Source: Halofilum ochraceum (GTDB taxonomy: Bacteria; Pseudomonadota; Gammaproteobacteria; XJ16; Halofilaceae). From it: a stretch of DNA of 64,000 nt. Where the stretch lies: contig NZ_LVEG02000005.1 in NCBI RefSeq assembly GCF_001614315.2, positions 124,001 to 188,000 of the forward strand, in the 5' to 3' direction. Both the position numbers and the translations under genes were made by a program. Positions 17,288 to 23,933 of this stretch are shown one piece after another. The notes beneath the pieces were generated by a model. It made no database searches. It saw only the letters and a list, made by a program, of their open reading frames with translations, and was not told where the DNA came from. Each line of letters opens with the position of its first letter. Positions within the stretch are counted from its first letter, which is position 1.

Positions 17288-17872
17288 ATGGCTTACGATG
17301 ATACACGCTCCGCCCTGATCGCCGCAGGCATGCGGGACATGCTGCTCGGCGGCTATGACAGCGTCGGGATAGCCGGCGTGCTCGCGCGAACGGGTGTACC
17401 CAAGGGCTCCTTCTACCACTACTTCGACAGCAAGGAGTCGTTCGGCCGCGCGATCGTGGAAGCGTACGCCGAAGAGTGGCGAGCCACCCGTCAGGCCACC
17501 TTCGCACGGGCCGCCCTCGGGCCTGTCGAGCGCCTGGAAGCGCATTTCCTTGAACTCGAGGAGGATGTCATCGCCCAGGAGGGCATGGGCGGATGTCTGC
17601 TGGGCAACCTCTCGCAGCTCATGGCCTCGCGCAGCGCCGTGCTTCGGCGCGCCGTCGAGACCGGTTTCCAGGAGTGGCAGGACGATATCGTAGGCGTGCT
17701 ACTGACGGCGCAGTCGACCGGTGAGTTGCCGTCCACCGCCGATCCCGAGCAAATTGCCGCACTGGTCATCGAGGCCTACGAAGGCGCCCTTATGCGCGCC
17801 AAATCGCAGTCCTCCCTGATGCCCCTCAAGCGGTTTCGCGAAATAACCCTGAAGCGGTTGCTCGGCAGCTGA
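17288..17872 (+). CDS. TetR/AcrR family transcriptional regulator
   Basis: Regulator of 194 residues. The N-terminal HTH reads AAGMRDMLLGGYDSVGIAGVLARTGVPKGSFYHYFDSKESFGRAIVEAY, the classic TetR pattern ending in FYHYFxSKE. The C-terminal ligand domain contains GGCLLGNLSQLMASRS, seen in the TetR_C_16 (YP_..NemR/AcuR-like) group. ATG 17288 directly follows an operator copy; the ORF open to 16994 is not credible. The second operator copy lies 57 bp beyond its stop, in front of a deleted EamA transporter gene, which was probably its main target. Confidence 0.88.
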   Translation: MAYDDTRSALIAAGMRDMLLGGYDSVGIAGVLARTGVPKGSFYHYFDSKESFGRAIVEAYAEEWRATRQATFARAALGPVERLEAHFLELEEDVIAQEGMGGCLLGNLSQLMASRSAVLRRAVETGFQEWQDDIVGVLLTAQSTGELPSTADPEQIAALVIEAYEGALMRAKSQSSLMPLKRFREITLKRLLGS

Positions 17873-17928
17873 ACTGAATCGAAGTGACGGCCTCTACCAT
17901 CGCCAGCGAGATCGTTGAATCGAAATAA

Positions 17929-17943
17929 TAGACGACCGGTCTA
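17929..17943. promoter_or_regulatory. TetR operator, copy 2
   Basis: The same 15 bases as the site at 17264-17278. It lies 16 bp before the start of the EamA transporter remnant, so the regulator probably controlled that gene. Confidence 0.85.
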
Positions 17944-17959
17944 CTTAGGGGAGAGCACG

Positions 17960-18158
17960 ATGTCCATATCCGTTTCCGACAATGGCCGAGCTACCGGCAC
18001 TATGCTGATTCTGGTCGCGGCGAATGGCGGAGCCGATTACGGCCGCCGCTTTCGGCCTTGTCGTCCTTGAACAGACGTTGGCGCCCCGACAGGTGTTAGG
18101 CGCCACCATCGTGATCGCGACGGTCACGGTATTAAACCGACCGCGCTCGGAGACATAA
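17960..18158 (+). pseudogene. EamA/DMT-family transporter remnant with a large internal deletion
   Basis: ATG 17960 follows GGGGAGAG and begins an N-terminus ending in a hydrophobic start (GTMLILVAA). Within 70 bp the sequence switches, in another frame from 18024, to the typical C-terminal end of an EamA drug/metabolite transporter: MAEPITAAAFGLVVLEQ, then TLAPRQVLGATIVIATVTVL and a stop at 18158. About 200-230 residues of the usual ~290 are therefore missing and the join is out of frame. It cannot make a working exporter. The intact promoter region with the TetR operator shows the loss is probably recent. Confidence 0.8.
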
Positions 18159-18214
18159 GGCGCTGCGTCGGAGTGGTTATAGCGTTCCAGGTATCGACAG
18201 CGAAGGGGAGAAGA

Positions 18215-18643
18215 ATGGCTGAACTGACAGGGCATTGTTTTTGCGGCGCGGTGGTATGGCGAGCGGCGGGGCCCATGCTCTGGACGGCGCTTTGTCATTG
18301 CGAGGATTGCCGGCGTGCCGCCTCTTCCGATTATGTAAGCTGGTTCGGCGTCAGGCGTCAGTCGGTGGTCTGGCAAGGGCCGCGATCCTTTTATCGTTCG
18401 TCTGAAAAAGTGACGCGCAGTTTTTGCAAAACCTGCGGAACGCCGACCTCGTTCGAGACGGAAGTGTTTCCGCACGAGACGCTTCTTTATGCAAATACCC
18501 TGAACGATCCGGAGATATACGAGCCTACGGCCCATATCTTTTGGTCTGAGCGCTTGCCTTGGGTCCGGGTGAATGACGACTTGCCGAAACATCCCAAGGG
18601 TTTGCAGCACGCGGCCCAGTCAGGGAAAAGGCTGCTGGACTGA
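18215..18643 (+). CDS. GFA family (glutathione-dependent formaldehyde-activating/CENP-V-like) protein
   Basis: A 142-residue zinc-binding beta protein. The Cys ligands are visible as CFCGAVVW near the start, CHCEDCRRAA at about residue 30, and FCKTCGTPTSFET at about 75, the standard GFA pattern. GFA-domain proteins may act on S-hydroxymethylglutathione or related adducts, but most members are uncharacterised. AGGGGAG before ATG 18215 fixes the start. It is followed by another glutathione-linked gene (YghU type), although 171 bp separates them. Confidence 0.87.
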   Translation: MAELTGHCFCGAVVWRAAGPMLWTALCHCEDCRRAASSDYVSWFGVRRQSVVWQGPRSFYRSSEKVTRSFCKTCGTPTSFETEVFPHETLLYANTLNDPEIYEPTAHIFWSERLPWVRVNDDLPKHPKGLQHAAQSGKRLLD

Positions 18644-18814
18644 TTCGCAAGAGCGGATTCCATGCGGGAATTCGGGTTGATGGAGTGCCCTCGGGGCGGC
18701 ATTTCCGTTCGCGCCGCCGAGCTTGAAGTCCCCCCCGGGGTCCGAGAACAAGACAATCCACGCTGACGGGACCGCCTCGTCCGGCGGCCCAGTCGTATTT
18801 CTGGAGCGAGTCAC

Positions 18815-19690
18815 ATGAACGGAGAAACCGGTTACATCCCACCCCGCGTCTGGACCTGGAACGAGGTAAACGGAGGCAGCTTTTCCGCTACTAACCGGCC
18901 CATTGCCGGCCCGACCCATGAACAGGCGCTGCCGGTCGGGGAGCATGCATTCCAGCTCTATTCTCTCGCCACGCCCAATGGCGTGAAGGTAACCGTGCTG
19001 CTCGAGGAACTGCTGGAGCTGGGACACACCGAGGCCGAATACGATGCGTGGCCGATCCGCATCGGCGAGGGTGACCAGTTCTCCAGCGGTTTCGTGGAAA
19101 TCAACCCCAACTCCAGGATCCCGGCGCTGGTCGACTACAGCGGCTGTCAGCCGCTCCGCGTATTCGAGTCCGGATCCATCCTGCTGCACCTGGCGGAGAA
19201 GTTCGGCGAATTCCTGCCCGCGTCCAGTCCCGAACGCATCGAAACGCTCAACTGGCTCTTCTGGCAGATGGGGAGCGCGCCCTACCTGGGTGGCGGATTC
19301 GGCCATTTCTACGCCTATGCGCCCGAATGGATGAAATACCCGATCGATCGTTACACCATGGAGGTCAAGCGTCAGCTCGACGTGCTCAACAGGCGGTTGG
19401 CCGACAACCGCTTCCTGGCCGGCGACCAATACACGATCGCGGACATCGCCAGTTGGCCGTGGTACGGGGAATTGGTCGCCGGCCGGCGGTACGACGCAGG
19501 AGAATTCCTGAATGTCGACGAGTATGGACATGTCCAGCGCTGGGCCAGTGAAATCAACGAACGACCGGCCGTCAAACGTGGTTGCATGGTCAACCGCACC
19601 TGGGGCCCCCCGGATAAACAGTTGCACGAGCGCCATGCCCCGAGCGACTTTACCGAACAGGTTGAGAGTAAGAGGGGCCACGACCGCTGA
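18815..19690 (+). CDS. yghU: YghU-type glutathione-dependent disulfide-bond oxidoreductase
   Basis: Nu-class glutathione transferase of 291 residues. The N-terminal extension (YIPPRVWTWNEVNGGSFSATNRPIAGPTHE) is characteristic of YghU and YfcG relatives. It is followed by a thioredoxin-fold GST domain (FQLYSLATPNGVKVTVLLEEL, then NPNSRIPALVD and FESGSILLHLAEKFG) and an all-helical C-terminal domain ending in NDRPAVKRG-like EINERPAVKRGCMVNR. These enzymes reduce disulfides of glutathione conjugates and act in the cytosol. It is the last intact core gene before the Tn7-like insertion. Confidence 0.92.
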   Translation: MNGETGYIPPRVWTWNEVNGGSFSATNRPIAGPTHEQALPVGEHAFQLYSLATPNGVKVTVLLEELLELGHTEAEYDAWPIRIGEGDQFSSGFVEINPNSRIPALVDYSGCQPLRVFESGSILLHLAEKFGEFLPASSPERIETLNWLFWQMGSAPYLGGGFGHFYAYAPEWMKYPIDRYTMEVKRQLDVLNRRLADNRFLAGDQYTIADIASWPWYGELVAGRRYDAGEFLNVDEYGHVQRWASEINERPAVKRGCMVNRTWGPPDKQLHERHAPSDFTEQVESKRGHDR

Positions 19691-19878
19691 AACGGGGCAC
19701 CGGCGAGTGCTTGTGGGCATTCTGCACGGGGGCGGCAGGCTGCTCGAGCTGGATCACGGCGCCGCCATGATCGTGTGCTCCCGCCCGGACGCCCGAATGA
19801 GCCGGATGGAGCTCGCCGGACGCGGCTGCTACGTCTGTTCCACGGTGTAAGGGGTGAGACCGTACCCCTTGATTCGAG
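19691..19878. other. Intergenic; one 47-codon open frame of unknown value
   Basis: A GTG-started frame at 19707-19850 (ending CSRPDARMSRMELAGRGCYVCSTV) stays open between yghU and the HTH pseudogene. It has three cysteines but no ribosome site and no family I recognise. Confidence 0.2.
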
Positions 19879-20132
19879 TCACCGGTTACCGCCGTGGACC
19901 TCCCAGCCTTGCCAGCCCGCCCAGGGCACGTAACCGGTCTCGATCGCCAGCAGGCGCATGGCGGTCGGATTCGGCGGCGATCGGAGCGCCAGCGGCGAAA
20001 CGTGTGCGGCGAGACGCAGCAGCGCCGCGCGGCGGTCAGATTGTCTATTCCGGTCAGCAGCTGCAGGGTGCGGATGCTGGTCAATCTGCCCATGTAGCCG
20101 TCCCGCAGGATTTCGGTGACGGCCGCGCTCAT
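19879..20132 (-). pseudogene. Frameshifted phage-type HTH protein (DUF3653-like), cut from its promoter by the transposon
   Basis: Reading from ATG 20132, the first frame gives RLTSIRTLQLLTGIDNL then AARRCCVSPHTFRRWRSDRR, an HTH-like region. Near 19973-19980, in a run of CGG/CGC triplets, the homology moves by one frame to NPTAMRLLAIETGYVPWAGW and on to QGWEVHGGNR and a stop at 19879. The LLAIxxGYxPWxGWxGW ending is typical of small regulators of filamentous phages and plasmids. A one-base indel explains both halves. The ATGAG at its start is the 5-bp target duplicated by the Tn7-like element, so its original upstream region now lies at 47798 and beyond. Confidence 0.7.
20128..20132. repeat. 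Left target-site duplication (CTCAT)
   Basis: CTCAT directly precedes the left terminal repeat and is repeated exactly at 47793-47797 after the right terminal repeat. A duplication of 5 bp is the hallmark of Tn7-family insertion. Confidence 0.88.
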
Positions 20133-20271
20133 TGGTCGGAGACAGAAAACGCTAAACCTCAATCCCGTAATTTCAATGAGTTGCGTGATTGTTTTACACA
20201 AAGTACTTGAAAACAGGCAATTGCCGCGAAGCGTCGCCACGGCCTTGGGGCTTTGACAGAAAACGCTTTAC
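20133..20271. repeat. Transposon left end: terminal repeat and three spaced TnsB-like sites
   Basis: Reading inward on the plus strand, sites L1 (20139-20158, GAGACAGAAAACGCTAAACC), L2 (20193-20212, TTTACACAAAGTACTTGAAA) and L3 (20252-20271, TTTGACAGAAAACGCTTTAC) share an ACAxxAAxxxCTT/A core. They are spaced 34 and 39 bp apart. Spaced sites at one end and tandem sites at the other is the Tn7 plan. Confidence 0.85.
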
Positions 20272-20324
20272 CTCTGGACCACTACACTTAACGCCGACCC
20301 GGGGGCGTTGGTTTTACCGTCTTG

Positions 20325-22577
20325 TTACTGTCCAGACCGAGTAAGCCGGCCGGCGACTCGGATCGCAGCCTGCGTGTCCAGTCTCCGGGATGACCAGTCG
20401 ACGTTAAGCAGATCCTCACCGAGGTATTCGTCGTACTTCTCCGTCTGTTTGTTCTGAACGCCGGATGCCAAATCCTCGGGGGAGGGCGCGGGGGCATCGC
20501 ATATATCCCTCAGCTTCGCACGAACCTCAGATGGCTGGGCGTCCTTCACCCTCACGCAGATACCTTCCCGTTCGGAGTGCGTAGCCTTGCTCGTCAGAAT
20601 CGCCGCCAACGTGTCCATAGCGATATCACCCGCCCATGGAAAGACGAGCGTGTTCTTCCCGTCTTCCACGAGGCACTCATCACGCAACCCAAGGCGCTGG
20701 AAGTGCTCTCGCCCCTCCGTGAAGAGTTCTTTCGCCTGAGTGTCGAGATAGACGGGGTCGGCCGCCCCACGATAGAGCTCGAACATCTTGTCCCGCACCT
20801 TGTCGTGTACCGTTCCGGGTGTACCGCCGAAACTGGGGGCGCGACCACCGGTAGCCCGGGCCAAGTCGATGCGTTTGTGGTCCGTATCGACATGCAATAC
20901 CCGCCACCGACGACCGGAAAAGATGAGATATGACTCCTCCATGACCGGTCGGTCGATCGGCAACGTCCCGATGATCTTCCCGTCGACGGCCAGGGAGAAC
21001 TCTTCCGGGGCGTTGAACGCGGAGTAGAAGCTGTAGTGGTTGACTATGCGTTCGCCGTGCTCGCCGTGAAGAAGCGTCCCGTCGCGGCTTTGCATCAGCA
21101 GCCGAGCCGCGCCCATCTGTCGAAGCAACGCCAGGAAGTGATCCTGGCTGACGGCGCTGAATGGGGCACTTTCGCACAGCACGTTCCACAGTCCCTGGGC
21201 GGTGGCTCCGCCGTACTGGGCCACCACTGACAGGATCTGCTGGATGAGCGTGGACAGGTGCAGTGCGGAGACCCGCGGCGGCTCGGTCCAGCGTTCGAGC
21301 AGCAACTCCGTCATCGCAGCGGCCTGAAAGAGGGCGGGGCGCAGTCGGTCGGGCGGCGGCGTCTGATCGTCGATTCGGTCTTCCCGGATGTAGAGACGCA
21401 GGACCGCCGCATCGCCACGCCGACCGGACCGGCCCAGGCGCTGTCGCAGGCTGGCCACCTGATGCGGCGGACCGATCTGCGCAATGCTGGCGACCGCCCC
21501 GATATCGATCCCCATCTCCAGGGTCGATGTACATACCGCGGTGACCGGCTGGGTGCCCGTTTTCAGGGAGGTCTCGACGTGTTCACGCAGGTCCTTCGAG
21601 AGACTCCCGTGGTGGGGAAAGAACTCCACGGGCACGCCGAGGGAATCACACTCGCGGCGAAGCAGGTCGCCATAAACCTCCACATCCCGCCGCGAATTCG
21701 CGAAGATCAGATTGTTCGTGCCACGCAAGGTCCGGAACAGGTGTCGGGCGATATCGACGACGTCGCCGTTCAGCGTATCGGCTTGGTCAACCTGTTCACC
21801 CCGTTCGTCACGCTCTTCCGCCTCGTTCGTCGACAGGGCGGGTGGCTTGTGCTCGTAGCCACGGACCTGCAGCTTCAATGCGGCTCCGGAATCCTCCGTG
21901 GAGACGATCGTGTCGACCTGCTCGCCGCCGCCTGGGCGAAGGAACTCGGCGGCGAGGCCCATGTCGCCGAGGGTGGCGGAAAGTCCCACCCGCGGCACGC
22001 GCCGCCGCAGGGTCAGCTCGAGTCGATGCATCAGGGATTGCAGCTGCATCCCGCGTTCGACGCCGATGAACGCGTGCAGCTCGTCCACAATGAGGTAGCG
22101 GAGGCGCTCGAAAAGTTGGGGAACGCGATGGCCGTGCGTGACGAACAGTGCCTCGAGCGACTCCGGGGTGATCAGGAGCACACCCTGCCGCTTACGGAAG
22201 AAGCGGTCCTTCTGTTTTCGGCCGACGTCGCCATGCCACGGCACCACCGGGATGTCCGTGCCCTCGACCATCAGTTCCAGGCGCTGGAACTGGTCATTGA
22301 TCAGGGCCTTTAGCGGGGAGATGTATAGCGCAAGGCCTTCGCATTCGTAATGTCCCGGTTCGTCGCCGAGGAGACGGGAGAGGACCGGGAGGAACGCGGC
22401 CTCGGTCTTGCCGCCGGCGGTCGCCGCTGCAACGATGACATCCTGATCGCCCGCGACGAGAGTCGGAATCGCACGTTCCTGGGTCGGTGTGAGTGCACCC
22501 CACCCCTGGCGCCAGATCCACCGCTGGACGTGCGGATGCAGGGCCTCGAAGGCACGGGAAGACTCCGCGCTGGTCAT
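20325..22577 (-). CDS. sngC: Shango defence helicase SngC (Lhr-like DEAD/DEAH-box)
   Basis: Superfamily 2 helicase of 750 residues. Motifs in order: Q-like WGALTPTQERAIPTL, Walker A AAATAGGKTEAAFLP, Ib LLITPESLEALF, Walker B YLIVDELHAF (DELH), motif III GLSATLGD, then the second RecA domain with NNLIFANSRRDVEVY and motif VI LRQRLGRSGRRGDAAVLRL. The C-terminal ~300 residues lack the accessory modules of full-length Lhr. It resembles the BrxHI/Lhr-type helicases of defence islands. It is the last gene of a TerB-ATPase-helicase operon, which is the composition of Shango. It starts 12 bp after the ATPase stop. Confidence 0.82.
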   Translation of the reverse strand: MTSAESSRAFEALHPHVQRWIWRQGWGALTPTQERAIPTLVAGDQDVIVAAATAGGKTEAAFLPVLSRLLGDEPGHYECEGLALYISPLKALINDQFQRLELMVEGTDIPVVPWHGDVGRKQKDRFFRKRQGVLLITPESLEALFVTHGHRVPQLFERLRYLIVDELHAFIGVERGMQLQSLMHRLELTLRRRVPRVGLSATLGDMGLAAEFLRPGGGEQVDTIVSTEDSGAALKLQVRGYEHKPPALSTNEAEERDERGEQVDQADTLNGDVVDIARHLFRTLRGTNNLIFANSRRDVEVYGDLLRRECDSLGVPVEFFPHHGSLSKDLREHVETSLKTGTQPVTAVCTSTLEMGIDIGAVASIAQIGPPHQVASLRQRLGRSGRRGDAAVLRLYIREDRIDDQTPPPDRLRPALFQAAAMTELLLERWTEPPRVSALHLSTLIQQILSVVAQYGGATAQGLWNVLCESAPFSAVSQDHFLALLRQMGAARLLMQSRDGTLLHGEHGERIVNHYSFYSAFNAPEEFSLAVDGKIIGTLPIDRPVMEESYLIFSGRRWRVLHVDTDHKRIDLARATGGRAPSFGGTPGTVHDKVRDKMFELYRGAADPVYLDTQAKELFTEGREHFQRLGLRDECLVEDGKNTLVFPWAGDIAMDTLAAILTSKATHSEREGICVRVKDAQPSEVRAKLRDICDAPAPSPEDLASGVQNKQTEKYDEYLGEDLLNVDWSSRRLDTQAAIRVAGRLTRSGQ

Positions 22578-22589
22578 CGACTTGGCAGC

Positions 22590-23933
22590 CTAAAGGCGGA
22601 AGGTCTGGAGTTCGTCGTCCGAACCGTCCTCCTGGCGCGGCTCAGTGGTCGCTTCGTCCTCGGCGTCACCAGCCGGCATCGCCTCGATCTCCTCCGCTTC
22701 GTCCGGCTGCACCTCGACTGTCCCGATGAGCTCGCGCCAGTCCTGATCGGGATTCTGCTCAAGCACGGACAACAGGTTCACGAACTCCTTGATGGAGTTT
22801 CGCGGTGTCGTGAAATACGCGGCCCCGATCCGCTGGTGGCAGTGGTCCATGAAGGCATGCAGGGCGTCATCCGGCACGAGATATTGGGATTCATCGCCGC
22901 CGGCCATGACATGGCGGATTTTGGTCAGGAGGATATAGAGGTCTTCCTGCGTGAGATTGCCGAGGCGGATGACCGGACCGCTGTAGTCCACAAGGCCGTC
23001 CCGGGCGAAACGGTTTTCGGCCAGTCGGGTCTGCAGGGCCTCGTAGCTGTAAAGTCCGCGTCGCGGATCCATCAGGAACTCCGGCGTGCCTCCCATGAGG
23101 AAGCCGAGGCCCTCGGCGTGCCCCTGCAGCGTGTCGTTGAGTATGCGCAGGATCTGCTCGTAGTTGCTCTTTCGGGCTTGGCTGCTGGACAGCTTGAACA
23201 GATTGACCATTTCGTCCATGCCGACGAGCAGGCCCTGATAGCCCGCCAGACGAACGAACCGGGCCATCAGCTTGAGATGGTCGTAGCAGTTGGCGTCGTC
23301 GATGATCGTGCGGACGCCGAGGGCCTTGCGGGCATCGGTCTTGGTCGAGAACTCCCCGCGCAGCCACCGGACCGCGTCCATCTTGAGCTGCTCGTTGCCG
23401 CTGTCGTGCCCTCGCCAGTAGGCCTCGATCACCAGGGCGAAGTCGTAACCGCCGGTCATTTCGGTCAGGTGACCGAGGCGGTCGTGTATGGCCGATACGG
23501 GCGACTCTCCACTCGAACGCGCCTGTTTCAGGCTCTCCGAGACGAAGCGCTCCGCGATACTGGCCAGCGCACCTCCCTCGGGCTTGGAGCGCGTGGAGAT
23601 GTTCCGCATCAATTCGGCATAGAGGGCTCGGGCCTGGCCTCCGGTCGCATGCAGGCGGCGGTCCGGCGTCAGGTCGGCGGAGGTCGCAACCAGCTTCTTC
23701 TCGAGCGCGATCGAATGGATCAGATTCAGGAAGAACGTCTTGCCGGACCCGTACTCGCCGATGATGAAGCGGATGCTCGACCCGCCATCGGCGATATTGT
23801 GGATGTCGCGAAGGAGCGCCTCGACCTCGTCGGCCCGGCCGACCTGGATGTGCTGCTGGCCGACCCTCGGTACGACACCGGCACGCAGGGAATCAAGAAT
23901 GGCTCGACGTTCCTTCTCGCGTATACGGCTCAT
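22590..23933 (-). CDS. sngB: Shango defence ATPase SngB (DUF2791/BrxD-like P-loop)
   Basis: AAA-like P-loop ATPase of 447 residues. Walker A is FIIGEYGSGKTFFLNLI at about residue 58, and Walker B is QGLLVGMDEMVNLF at about residue 235. LGFLMGGTPEFLMDPRRGLYSYEALQTRL and RLGNLTQEDLYILLTKI match the DUF2791 family, which also includes BrxD of BREX. The C-terminus is acidic and low-complexity. Its ATG overlaps the stop of the TerB-protein gene by 4 bp (ATGA). It probably works with the helicase on DNA of infecting phage. The mechanism of Shango is not settled, and BREX can be excluded by the missing pglX, pglZ and brxC. Confidence 0.82.
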   Translation of the reverse strand: MSRIREKERRAILDSLRAGVVPRVGQQHIQVGRADEVEALLRDIHNIADGGSSIRFIIGEYGSGKTFFLNLIHSIALEKKLVATSADLTPDRRLHATGGQARALYAELMRNISTRSKPEGGALASIAERFVSESLKQARSSGESPVSAIHDRLGHLTEMTGGYDFALVIEAYWRGHDSGNEQLKMDAVRWLRGEFSTKTDARKALGVRTIIDDANCYDHLKLMARFVRLAGYQGLLVGMDEMVNLFKLSSSQARKSNYEQILRILNDTLQGHAEGLGFLMGGTPEFLMDPRRGLYSYEALQTRLAENRFARDGLVDYSGPVIRLGNLTQEDLYILLTKIRHVMAGGDESQYLVPDDALHAFMDHCHQRIGAAYFTTPRNSIKEFVNLLSVLEQNPDQDWRELIGTVEVQPDEAEEIEAMPAGDAEDEATTEPRQEDGSDDELQTFRL

